A stretch of DNA of 64,000 nucleotides, taken from positions 1,315,001 through 1,379,000 of the forward strand of contig BSBK01009273.1 in the NCBI GenBank assembly GCA_027943335.1, given 5' to 3'. Below, one piece after another: positions 11,430 through 21,345 of the stretch (positions are counted from its first letter, which is position 1; each line of letters opens with the position of its first letter). The DNA is from Chamaecyparis obtusa. Taxonomy: Eukaryota; Streptophyta; Pinopsida; Cupressales; Cupressaceae. A model generated the notes under the pieces. That model did no database searches, had not been told where the DNA came from, and saw only the letters and a program-made list of their open reading frames with translations. The position numbers were made by a program, and so were the translations under genes.

Positions 11430-12240
11430 AAATCTAGAAGTGCTAAAATAGGTTGTTCTGTAACTTTTTATTTCAACAGTTTAAAACTCTTATCCGCCCT
11501 ATTAGTCCACTTGAATTCTTTTCTATCCCCTCTCATTGGTTCAGTCTAGGGTCCACAGCTACTGCTAAAATTTTTGATAAACTTTTTGTAAAAGCTAGCC
11601 AAACTATGAAAAGATCTTACCTCCGTAGCACTCTTTGGAGTAGGCCATTCAAGGGATAACTTGCACTTTCTCTGAATCTATTTTCAGACCTTCTCCTAAA
11701 ACTACAAATCCCAAATACACTAACTCCTTCTTCACAAAACTGTACTTCTTCAAATTAATCAATAATTTGTCTTCCCTTAACTTCTCAAACACCATACAAA
11801 TATGCATCATATGCTCCTCCAATGTCTTACTAAAGATCCAAATATCATCTAGGTAAACAATTACAAACTTACCCAGAAATTCTTTCAAAACCTCATTCAT
11901 GAGTCGCATGAAAGTGCTCATTGCATTGGTTAGCCTAAAAGGCATGACTAACCACTCATACAATCCTTCCTTTGTCTTGAAGGCAGTCTTCCATTCATCT
12001 CCTTCTCTGATCGGAATCTGATGATATCCACTCTTCAGATCTATTTTTGAGAAATACACAGCTCCACTCAAACAGTCCATAATATCATCCATTCATGGCA
12101 ATGGAAACCTATACTTGATTGTGATCTTGTTTATTTCCCTAGAGTCTATACACATCCTCCATTCTCCATTCTTTTTTTTTGCTAATACCACTGGTACAAC
12201 ATAGGGACTTAGACACTCTCACATCAAACCCTTCTGCTAC
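11430..12240 (-). pseudogene. pol: T interior 3 reverse transcriptase
   Basis: 147 open codons at 11649-12092 start right after the shared TGA (12093-12095): [33 protein letters not shown], then [12 protein letters not shown] and [14 protein letters not shown]. Motif content is nearly complete. The thumb and connection parts continue in other frames towards 11430. Confidence 0.88.
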
Positions 12241-13060
12241 AACTCATGTACTTGTCTGTTCAGCTCTTCACTTTCTGCTGGTGTCATTCTATGTGCTGTC
12301 TTATTTGGAAAACTGGCTCCTAGAATCAAGTCCATCTGATGACTGATCTTCCTTACCGGTGGTAATCCATCAGGTACATTATCAGATACAATATCCTGAA
12401 ACTCATTCAACAAATTTGCAACTTCTATAGGTACATCTTCTACTTCATCTTTACCGGCTTTTGGAATTAAAGAAAAACACACATGCTCATGCCTCATACT
12501 ATCTAAGAATTTTCTTCCATCAACAAAAGTTATTCTTGCACTACCACATACCTCTTCTTCTATGTCATTCAATGGATTTATCTTATGTTGCACTCCATCT
12601 TTCATCAGGGAATAGGTATTTGCATGACCATCATGTACAACACACCTGTGAAACTGCCATGGTCTACCCAACAACATATGACATGCATCCATAGATATGA
12701 TATCACATAGTACCTCATCATGGTATCTGCCAATCTTGAACTTCACTAGGCATTGTTCATTGACCATGACCTTATGGTCATCCTGCACCCAGACAATCCA
12801 GTATGGATATGGGTGTTTATGTCTCTTGAGCTTCAACTTTTTCACCATCTCTTCTGACACCAAATTGTCAGTGCTTCCACTATCAATAATCACATCACAG
12901 CACTTACCTTCACACTTGCATCTTATGCGAAATAGGCTCCTCTTTTGCTCAGGTTCATTCTCACCACTCAACATTACTCTTCTATTAATCAATGTTTCTC
13001 CTCTTTCATCATCTTCAGAATGTGATGATCTCGCATCTTCATCTACATGTGCAACTTTAG
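12237..13060 (-). pseudogene. pol: T interior 3 protease and linker
   Basis: The best-preserved protease of the array: 251 open codons at 12237-12992 with DVIIDSGSTDNLVSEEMVKK, a complete HMLLGRPWQFHRC block and the linker to RT. Catalytic Asp-Ser-Gly intact. Unlike interiors 1 and 2 there is no stop after RPW. Confidence 0.88.
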
Positions 13061-13089
13061 CTTGGCCTTCATTTCTCCTATCTATCCTT

Positions 13090-14099
13090 CCTTGGCATTG
13101 AGGACATTCAAATGCCCTATGACCTTCTTCTCCATAGTGAAAACATGTTCCACGAAAACCTCCCTTCCAAATCCTTATCTTCTTCCTCTTCCTCTTTGAT
13201 CTCTATTACTCTGATCCTGGAAGTGGTTTGAATTGTTTCCTATTTGATTCTTACTGCTACTGGTCTCATCCTTCTTTTTTGGATCTTTATTTTAGCCTCC
13301 ATATGATCGTCCACCAGATCTTCCACCACGACCTCTTCCATTTTTTCTGCTCTGAATTTTTTTGTTCAACTTTTGATCTAGTTTTAGGGAAAACTAGTAT
13401 GCCTCTTGAATACTGTTCATTCAAATCAGATTCGGCTCCTCCTGAATGCTCGGCCTCAACCCATTAAGGTAACAGACAACTTTCTCCTTATTAGCTTCGA
13501 CATGGCCTATTTTGATGAGGATTTGATAGAACTCCTTCATATACTCGAACATATCTTCCTGCTTGCTTCAAACTTTGCATTTTCTTCAATAGGTCAAGTT
13601 CATAATCAACAGGAATGAACTGTCACTTCAATTTTTCCACCATTCAATCCCATCTTGTGATTTTATCTTTCCCTCTTCTATTTCGCTCCAATTGAATCTC
13701 TTGCCACTAGATCTTCGCAAGACCTTTCAGTCTGGCCTTCGAAAACTTGACCCTATTAGGATCCTCAATATCTTCATACTTAAAATATTCTTTACATTCA
13801 TTGAGCCAGTCGATCAGTTCCTCTGGGTTAGGATTTCTTGAAAATGCAGGAACCTCAATCTTAGGTCTTTTTCCGATCTTGGAAATGGCTCGAAAAAGTC
13901 TTTTTTCTTCCTGATTTACAATTTTGACTTCTTCTTTAGAATTTCCTTCTCCTTCAACTTCATCCTTGCTTTAATCTTTGACATTAACATTCATTCCTCT
14001 ATGAATCTCTTCTTGGAATGCTCACACTTGTCTTTGGAGTGCTCTAACCTCAGGTGTTACACCACCAGCTCTTCCACCACATTCCCTCCGTGGAGGTAT
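13090..14099 (-). pseudogene. gag: T interior 3 gag, start codon lost
   Basis: Aligned to the other copies, the gag start codon is ATA instead of ATG at 14097-14099. The core motifs are present but frameshifted. The TGA at 13623-13625 (LK-stop-QF) is shared with interiors 1 and 2. The knuckle at 13104-13145 reads C-F-H-Y-G-E-E-G-H-R-A-F-E-C, again with Tyr for the second Cys. Confidence 0.83.
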
Positions 14100-14188
14100 T
14101 TTCATGCTGCTTGCTAAAACTTTAAACCACGGTCTTGGTGAAAACTACCTTACAATCGGCGATCTATTTACACACTCAGAAACTCTTC

Positions 14189-14199
14189 CTTTGATACCA
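14189..14199 (-). promoter_or_regulatory. Primer binding site, T interior 3
   Basis: TGGTATCAAAG on the minus strand, five bases inside LTR3. Same variant as interior 2. Confidence 0.85.
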
Positions 14200-14204
14200 C
14201 TTAA

Positions 14205-15059
14205 TGAACGGTGCTCCCCTTAATATCATAAACACATAACAAAAATAGAGAAACAACAACAATTTGCAAGAACAGAAAATGGGCTTCTTATTATCTCCAC
14301 AAATGTGAAATTACAAATTTCAGAATTACAATATGCAAAGCCACATGGGCATTTTCCCTTACAATATTTTGTAGGAAAAAGCCTCGAATTATTACCCAGA
14401 TCTACCCAAAACTGCTCCCAATTACCTAAGACATCACTACAGTCTTCCTTATATAGGCAATTTTCCATCGCCTGGGAAGGTTCCAGAATTTTAGCCAATA
14501 AGGCTGACCAAACTTAGAATTATTTTATTTTACAATTTATTACATCAGAGTCAGCTCAAAACAACTTTTGAAACCCAAACAAAATTTTTGAAGGAAAATC
14601 TTTTTTTGCCATTTCAGGTGACCCAACTTTTGGAGACCATAAGTCATCACCCGTTGACCTGATTGTCTATTATGAACCCATTTCGAAAAGAGCGTGAAGT
14701 GCTCTACAATGCTTACATTAAACATGTTTCATGCAACTAAAGTTTCAACCTCATCTGGGGCCTCTAAAGCCTTCAAAACTAAGTTCAAAGTTTCTGTACC
14801 CTGTTACAAATACTGAAAATTTTTAATATCTTCAAAACTAGACTTGATCCAGGAATGAAACTTTACTGACAAGCTTATATGACCAAAATGAACCTCCACC
14901 TGTGAAATCAGAACATTTTGAGATCATATGACCAACTTACTAAAAATAATAATTTTCCATAAATAGAAGGTCTACACAAGATAGCCCTTATTGAAAAAAA
15001 ATAAAAAATATTTTGGGGTGATGCAAGATTGCTCTTACACCCAGGATGCTCCTGCATCA
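14205..15059 (-). repeat. LTR3 of the T array (outer 5' LTR)
   Basis: 855-bp LTR closing the array on its upstream side. Its TGCATCA end is followed at once by a microsatellite, not by integrase sequence, so this is the true outer boundary. A TATA-like box (CTATATAAGG) lies at 14447-14456. The target-site duplication cannot be checked because the other end of the array is outside the window. Confidence 0.9.
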
Positions 15060-15060
15060 C

Positions 15061-15091
<31 letters not shown>

Positions 15092-15105
15092 TGTATGTAT
15101 GTATG

Positions 15106-15200
<95 letters not shown>
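15060..15200. repeat. (ATGT)n then (AT)n microsatellite
   Basis: About 50 bp of ATGT repeats followed by about 90 bp of uninterrupted AT, directly beside LTR3. Long apparent reading frames here are only Tyr-Ile or Cys-Met repeats and are not genes. Confidence 0.97.
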
Positions 15201-15202
<2 letters not shown>

Positions 15203-15336
15203 CCTTGGGTCTAGGAGATGAACTATCAATTAGGTATACCACAAATTAGAAGCTTAATCCAAGTAGGTGAATCATGTATAAAACACACTACAAGAGATGT
15301 AAAACATGTAGGCAAAGAAGGAGAATACACACACAC

Positions 15337-15398
<62 letters not shown>

Positions 15399-15538
15399 GT
15401 GTGTGTGTGTGTATTCTCCTTCTTTGCCTACATGTTTTACATCTCTTGTAGTGTGTTTTATACATGATTCACCTGCTTGGATTAAGCTTCTAATTTGTGG
15501 TATACCTAATTGATAGTTCATCTTCTAGACCCAAGGTT
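15201..15538. repeat. 338-bp near-perfect inverted repeat with (AT)n loop
   Basis: Left arm about 15201-15340, right arm about 15395-15538, each around 140 bp. They are reverse complements with two substitutions that I can find (GGAGATG/GAAGATG and AAGTAGG/AAGCAGG). The arms run from AACCTTGGGTC inwards to (AC)n/(GT)n tracts and a central (AT)n of about 55 bp. RNA or single-stranded DNA from this locus would fold into a long hairpin. No transposase and no clear target duplication are visible. It could be a fold-back element or an inverted duplication nucleated by the microsatellite. Confidence 0.95.
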
Positions 15539-15684
15539 TTTTTTCACAATATACATAATTCACCTCCATATAAAATTGAGACTACACTTCATGTTAGCTT
15601 ATAAGATTAGATATTGTCATTGGAAATACTTATCAAAAGATGGGTAGAGGTAAAAAAAAACATATAATTAGATCATTCAATTGT
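15539..15684. other. Unassigned AT-rich DNA
   Basis: A T-run then AT-rich sequence between the palindrome and the gypsy fragment. I recognise no gene or repeat here. Confidence 0.5.
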
Positions 15685-16060
15685 TGCCTAGTAGTTCTTA
15701 TATTCATCTTACTTATATGTTGAAAACCAAGCCACATAAGAGTATGATATCATTGACCAACTTCAGGATACTAAGGCTAAGATTTATCTTTGGGACTTGT
15801 TATATCCATGATGTAGATAGAAAGGTATGTTATAGGAATCTCTATAAAAGATTCACACGATTTCAAATTTTTAATTTAGTGAAAAGTTTCTTCTATGTTA
15901 GAAGCTAATGGTCATTGACCAAATCATGATATTTATTTTGATTTTATGGTGCTTCCACGTGATATGATTAATAGAATGCATATACCTTTATTTATTATTA
16001 TGGAAATATGCTTGGTTGATAGTGTTTCTAGATTGAATATATTTGGTGAGGATTATTTAT
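15685..16060 (+). pseudogene. Decayed gypsy protease-region fragment
   Basis: One frame reads YDIIDQLQDTKAKIYLWDLL, matching in pattern the segment just before the retropepsin of plant gypsy elements. The minus-strand G2 element here has LQRTPAQISIFELLELSP at the same position. Further on, after stops and frame changes, NRMHIPLFIIMEICLVDSV..LNI resembles the protease strand leading to the active site, but the catalytic Asp-Gly/Ser is gone. Short, old and plus-strand, with no LTR nearby. Confidence 0.5.
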
Positions 16061-16409
16061 GAATTTTATCATTAAATAATATTTTAAAATAAAAAATAAA
16101 ATCTTATTATAAAAGGGTTGTAAGTGCTACTTCTAGCTTCAACTCTATGAGATTTTTTAGCATCAATGATTCGGATCACACTCCATGATCCATTATATGG
16201 ATGAATAAGAGAGCATAAGGAGAATAATGAAAGATTGTAGACCATAACTAGAATATAAAGAAAGAGAGAAGGGAGAAGGTTGTATGGAAAACAAAAGGAA
16301 AACAATGGTGACATGACCAAAAGAAAAAGAAATGAAAATACATAATGAAACTAAAGATTAAATATAAATAAACCAAACAATAAAATTACAAGCACAAATA
16401 TACAAAAAT

Positions 16410-16413
<4 letters not shown>
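16061..16413. other. AT-rich intergenic stretch
   Basis: No gene recognised. It contains a short hairpin repeat (16155-16191) that recurs at 49166-49202; the rest is purine-rich low-complexity sequence. Confidence 0.5.
16173..16191. repeat. GGATCAC hairpin, copy 1 of a dispersed repeat
   Basis: GGATCACACTCCATGATCC within TTTTTTAGCATC...GATCC. Arms pair with one mismatch around a 5-nt loop. A second copy with perfect arms lies at 49184-49202 in a different sequence context. Confidence 0.7.

Positions 16414-16505
<92 letters not shown>
16414..16505. repeat. (AC)n and (AG)n compound microsatellite
   Basis: About 32 bp of AC repeats followed by about 60 bp of AG repeats. Reading frames across it encode only Leu-Ser or Cys-Val repeats. 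Confidence 0.97.
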
Positions 16506-16508
<3 letters not shown>

Positions 16509-16778
16509 AAAATAAATGAAAAACAACTAAGAAAATAGATACAAACAAAATTAAACATAAAAAAATATAAAATATAAATAAAAGCATAAAGATTCGAATA
16601 CTAAAAATTATAAAATATTAAAAGAATAAATTTAAATATCAACATTATATAGATATTATCAATCTTTCTATTATGTTTGATCCAATTATTATTGATTCAT
16701 CATTCCATGTATTTCTTAGGAATTTACCATATAATATGTTAGTGGGATGTCCATAGATTCATATGACGTGCTTGTTTC
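16506..16778. other. AT-rich stretch before LTR A
   Basis: No gene or repeat recognised. It ends where the TGTTGGAAAC start of a copia-type LTR appears. Confidence 0.45.
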
Positions 16779-18283
16779 TGTTGGAAACTACAATTGACAG
16801 AATTATTATATTGTCATTGATGTCAAACCTTAACTGGTAATACAATTGCTATCTAGTAGAGTACCATATCTTTTGATTGACGGAGAGGATTTGAAAAGAG
16901 GAGATAACAAGAGGACCTAAGGAAAGGTTGAGTTCTGTGATACTACAATGGGTACTTGATTAGTTGGCACATTGACGAGGTAATGTGTTGTTTATCTTTA
17001 ACACTAAGTGAAGAAGTCAATAAATCTGAAGCATAGGCTTAACCGAGCAAAAAAGAAGAAATTTAGTGTAAGCCTAGTGATGTTAGTGTCGACCGAGTGC
17101 TAGTATAAGCCGAGTAAATTTTAATGTCGATCAAGCATCAATAATTGTTGACTATCAGAGAATTAACCGAGAGAAGACAATATTTGTTGAGTAGAATAGT
17201 TTTAGCGATGATTGAGTTACTTAGTGATGACCGAGTAGATGAATGTATTATTGACTGAGTATCACTAATTTATAGTCTGTGAAGGAATTGACAATCCCAG
17301 ATAACATAGTTGAATTCTTGGGATATGTAAAATGTGTTGACATTAAAGATCTATGACCTAGAGCATTTAATGCATGGAAAACCATTTTCTTATGGAGTCA
17401 AGGAGAAGTATCTAGAAGGATAACGAGGAGAACAAAATGATGGAAGGATTCGATGAATTTGACCTAAACCTAAGATCTACGAAAGAGATTAAGCGGGAAA
17501 AGATTAATCTACCTAATCAAGGAGGTATAAGGATGACCTAATTGTGGGTTATGTAGTATGGTAGAAAGAGGTTGATGTTATTGATTGGCAAACCTAAGAA
17601 GAGTTGTGAAGAGATGAACATAGTTGAGGTGATTTCTTGAAATAATTTATGAGTAGATTAGAGATGGAGATGGTAATGAAGGCCAATCAGTAAATCAACA
17701 TATGAGCGTATTAGATCTGTATTTGCAAAGTGAGTTGTATATTTTAGATCAACACCTAATGTTACTTTCTAACCATCGTATCAGTTAAAATCCTTTAATC
17801 AAGGTTGACCTAACAGTCATTTTGTAAACCCTTTAATCAAGGTGACATTCTGATGGAATGTTCTTAAGCCCTCTAACCAGGCCACTCTTAATAGGGTGAT
17901 TATATCCTTTAACAGGGTCACACCTAATAGTGTGTATTATAAACCTTTAATAGGGTTAGCTTCTCACAGAGCTCACTTCAGAAGATTCAAAATTTGGTAG
18001 CATGTTACTGGTGTTTTTTCCCATATTGGATTTCCATGTTAAATCAAGTAGTGTCATACTTGTTTGAATGTTATTTGATGTGTGATGTTGTTAAAATTTT
18101 TATATTCTACAAGTTGATTAATTTTGGGTAGTGGACTGCAAGTTTTATGCTATTGATATATTCTATAGAGATCGAGTGAATGGTTGAATAAATATAAGTT
18201 TTTTGAAGATTTTAAAAGTTGAATTGGTACATCTAGACCTGAGGATAATTGATTCAACCCCCCTCTTAGTTATTCTAAAATCA
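16779..18283 (+). repeat. 5' LTR of copia element A (probable)
   Basis: Begins TGTTGGAAACTAC and ends near TAAAATCA, about 10 bases before a primer-site-like TTGTATCAGAGC. Near its end is GATTCAACCCCCCTCTTAGTTAT, a block also found near the ends of LTR B, the C LTR tail and the N LTRs. A series of spaced CTTTAATCAAGG / CCTTTAACAGGG motifs runs through 17800-17960. No second copy is in the window, so both ends are inferred from sequence and from the PBS. Confidence 0.6.
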
Positions 18284-18293
18284 ATATAAAAAT

Positions 18294-18305
18294 TTGTATC
18301 AGAGC
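18294..18305 (+). promoter_or_regulatory. Primer binding site of copia A
   Basis: TTGTATCAGAGC, the tRNA-iMet site TGGTATCAGAGC with one change. It lies just after LTR A and upstream of gag. Confidence 0.7.
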
Positions 18306-18348
18306 TTGTGGTTCTTGTAAGGAGAAATTTTAAAGGTACTTGAAGCTA

Positions 18349-19430
18349 ATGATCAAGATGTACAAAAATGAGGTACCAAAGATGAACAAGGAGAACTTCC
18401 TTGCATGGTAGAGTTTGATGAAATTGTACCTAGCTTGAATTGGTGATTCAATGAAATACTATGTGGAAAATAGTTATGTACTAGTTGATGAACCTATGAT
18501 AACTGAGGAGATGAAAGAAAAGCATGAACACAATCAGGCAATGTTGGAGATTGCATCATCCCTATGTTATCCTGAATTTGAAGACACTAGGGATTGTACT
18601 AATGTAAAGCAAATGTGGGACACACTAGAAGCTATCTGTGGTGGGACACAAATGTGCTGAGAGCCAAATCTGAAATCTTGAGAGGTAAGTTTGATGAAAT
18701 GAAAATGTTAGAAGGTGAAAAAATGTTCAATATTGTGGCATAGTTAAAGAGGTAGTGAATGCTATTAGAGGAGCTAATGGAAACATTGATGATGAAACTA
18801 TTATTAGCAAAGTTTTGAGAACCCTACTTCCTATCTATCTATTAGAGTTTCTACAATACAAGAATCAAGATGTACTTATGGTAACATCCTAACTTTGGAA
18901 GGTCTTGTTGGTAGGCTTACTACTTTTGAGTTGTCAAATTTTGATAATTTCACTACTCATAATATTGAATTTGCATTCAAGTCTCAAATGGTTCTTCATA
19001 ATTCTAAGAAAGGAAAAGAAAGATGTGTGAATAGTCATAGTAACAATGACAATGACAATGACATTTCTGATGATGATCTAGATGATCTTGAGGCACTTAT
19101 GGCTAGAAGGCTACCCAGAGGAAAAGGAAAATTCAAATGTAAACTTCCTATAATCTATTTTTCATGTAACAAAGTTGGACATATTGCAACAAGATGCCTT
19201 GATAGGAATGACAAGGATGAAATAAGGGAAAGCAAGTATAAAGACAAAAGAAATGACATAGATCACATAAGGTACAAGGACTACAAAGATAAAGGTAAGA
19301 AGTCTTGTTATATTGCTGAAGAAGAAACTGACAGTGAAACTAGTGAATTTGATGATTCTGATATAGAAGTTGTTTATGTTGCTATGAAAGATGATTCTGA
19401 TGAAGATGAGAAAATGATGCAGGGGCATTC
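18349..19430 (+). pseudogene. gag: Copia A gag
   Basis: Copia-type gag starting MIKMYKNEVPK at 18349. Core landmarks are the MKLYLA..IGDSM stretch, the MWDTLEAICGG motif at 18615-18650 and an Asp/Glu-rich segment before the knuckle. Stops follow NFLAW and KLYLA; another follows GGTQMC, with a frame change. The zinc knuckle (about 19159-19197) reads Y-F-S-C-N-K-V-G-H-I-A-T-R-C: its first Cys is now Tyr. The acidic C-terminus (DDSDEDEK) runs directly into a PPT and LTR B, so protease and pol are deleted at this point. Confidence 0.85.
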
Positions 19431-19449
19431 TAGGGTATTTGGTGAATCT

Positions 19450-19459
19450 GCATGGGGGG
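19450..19459 (+). promoter_or_regulatory. Polypurine tract before LTR B
   Basis: GCATGGGGGG immediately upstream of the TG start of LTR B, the expected site for plus-strand priming. Its presence shows that LTR B is a 3' LTR in origin, not a randomly inserted solo LTR. Confidence 0.6.
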
Positions 19460-20597
19460 TGTATGTTTGGCTGGTGTTACTTGGTTGAAGCCTTGACCGA
19501 TGACCTCAGTCATTGAAGGAAGCTCGATCGTTGAAGGAACTCAGTAACCTCTAGCACTCGATGAAAATGTTACTCGGTGATGCCTGTGGAGTATTGCAGA
19601 TCAAGCTATGTGGAGTTGAGAAATTACTCTATATTGTTTCCTTAGATCATGTTCAAGAGTGCATATGGAAATTTAATTATTCATGACAGTTATGTGTAAT
19701 TCAGTGGAAGCAATATTCAGGCAGATTTCCTGAGTAGTTTGTGGTAACTGGATGATATCTCCTAATTGGGGTAGAATTAGGCATGTGAAGTTCTACAATT
19801 GATGAAGACTCTTTGGTGGTGACCTGGATGAGATAGCATGGTTAGATGTCACACGTGTGAAGATTTATTCTATTAAGAAGCTGAAAGTATTATGTAATTG
19901 TGAAAATATTATGTAATGTCTAAAGGTTTATATTTTATAATTGGTTAAGCCTTGTATGCTGACTCATTTGTAATTAATTGAGTGTGGTATAAAGGAAGGA
20001 TTTTTTTCTTAATTGTAATATCTATGATATGTGGAAAAGAAAAAATTGTAAGAGGATATACGAATTGCAGAGATATGGTGAAGCAATTGGTATGGTTTGG
20101 CACAGTCAGAGGAGCAAAGATAAGTTGTTGAGATCAGTAATTATTTGGTATTATTCTATTGAGTAATACAAAGATCAGTTGGATAATGTGTTCAATGATC
20201 TTTCCCTTGAAGTTGTTTGGATAGTGGGTCCTTCTATCTTCCATAACTCTTAACCGGGTTAGAATCTTTTAACAAGGATTCAAAGTCTCCTAAGAGGGAC
20301 TCATATGTACTGAATGTATTTCATAAGACTCCTAATAGATTCCATCCTCTCACAAGGAATTTTCATATTAGTACATCTTTTGTGGGCATCATTCCCACTG
20401 GGGTTTACTCTTTGATCAAGAGGTTCCCTAGTTAACATATCTTGTGTTATTGTGTCATTGTGTATGTTTATCTTTGTATGGTTGTTGCTTATATTGATTA
20501 CATGGTTGAAATCTATTAATGGTGACAAAAGTTGTATTTATCTAATAACTAATTCACCCCCCCTCTTAGTTATCTCGGTGGACTTTACTTTTTAACA
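19460..20597 (+). repeat. Complete copia-type LTR (LTR B)
   Basis: 1,138 bp from TGTATGTTTGGC to TTTTTAACA. Its last 100-odd bases match 24719-24822, the LTR tail of copia C, so the two are one family. It carries the AATTCACCCCCCCTCTTAGT block near its end and spaced TTTTAACAAGG-type motifs at 20240-20330. Flanking 5-mers do not match (no target duplication). It is preceded by a PPT and followed directly by pol coding sequence without a PBS, so both flanks are deletion or recombination joints. Confidence 0.75.
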
Positions 20598-20835
20598 GAT
20601 CAGATGTGACAATGCTTATTAGGTTGAAGGTCTTAACTATAATTTGTTAAATGTTACAAAGTTGAACAATACTGGCTACTGAGTTGAGTTTCACCACAAG
20701 AAGGCTAAAATATTTGATTCCACTAGTGAACTAATTGGAAGTGGAGAACATACAAGAGGTAATTTGTTCTATCTAGACCTATCTAAAGAAACATGTTTGT
20801 TTGCATAGTTTGATAATGTATAGTTATGTCATAAG
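20598..20835 (+). pseudogene. pol: Copia pol fragment, pre-integrase part (5' of K)
   Basis: Reads YNLLNVTKLNNTGY, then VEFHHKKAKIFDSTSELIGS and GNLFYLDLSKETCLFA, the region between protease and integrase in copia polyproteins. Two stops are visible. Element K interrupts it at 20835, and it resumes at 24432. Confidence 0.8.
20831..20835. repeat. Target-site duplication of K, left
   Basis: ATAAG here and GTAAG at 24427-24431: a 5-bp duplication with one later change. Removing K with one copy brings the two halves of the copia frame back together. Confidence 0.75.
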
Positions 20836-21128
20836 TGTAGGATTTGGAAAACATGCAAATCCACAGACCCCGAATACACCTGCATGCAAGAACCTGATAC
20901 AAAGTAGAAGCACAAAGATGAAAAAGTAGAACTCAGATGTTTACTCAAAATGTGAGAGCAAAATTATCAACTGAATTGAAAAAAAACAATTACAAAGTTC
21001 AACCTTAAAAAGGTGAATGAAACCCTAAAAGGGAAATACTAGGTTGCACATTATTAATTAAGAATTAATTAATAATGCACCTAAGAGACGCTTAAGCAAC
21101 TAGAGAAAAAGGAAATAATACTCTAACA
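20836..21128 (-). repeat. 3' LTR of K
   Basis: 293 bp, TGTTAGAGTATT...AATCCTACA on the minus strand. It contains a perfect 13-bp inverted repeat with a 3-nt loop at 21049-21077 (CATTATTAATTAA and its complement), also present in the other LTR. Confidence 0.95.
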
Positions 21129-21140
21129 CCCCCCCTTAAG
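21129..21140 (-). promoter_or_regulatory. Polypurine tract of K
   Basis: CTTAAGGGGGGG on the minus strand, directly abutting the 3' LTR. Confidence 0.9.
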
Positions 21141-21345
21141 TTGAACGCAGGGAGAAAGCAGACCTAGCAAGACTAAGAAAGCAAGAAATGGGTCCCGGCA
21201 ACAAGGCCTGATCAGGTACCCAGTACAAGGAAATCTCTGTAAACCGGAGACAAAGGAGAAAACCCAGTGGGAAAAACCCCTCTCCAAAAAGAGATATAAA
21301 AGAAAGCAAAGACAAAAGGCATGACTTCAAGAGACTCTCTCAAAG

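Larger units (their letters stand above)
9559..14204 (-). mobile_element. T chromovirus interior 3
   Basis: Complete 4,646-bp interior between LTR2 and LTR3 with the full gypsy order gag, PR, RT, RNase H, INT, chromodomain. It has single-copy RNase H/INT, unlike interior 2. Stops are fewer than in interior 1, but it is inactive. Confidence 0.9.

Noticed and set aside
14991..15521. Overlapping ORFs of Tyr-Ile, Cys-Met and Thr-His repeats
   Set aside because: They are translations of (AT)n, (ATGT)n and (AC)n tracts on both strands, not genes.
15201..15538. Possible CRISPR-like or miRNA precursor
   Set aside because: No regularly spaced repeats. The arms are one long inverted repeat around a microsatellite; a miRNA call needs small-RNA data.
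19460..20597. Simple solo LTR formed by LTR-LTR recombination
   Set aside because: Flanking 5-mers do not match, a PPT precedes it, and pol coding sequence follows directly, so the flanks are deletion or recombination joints.
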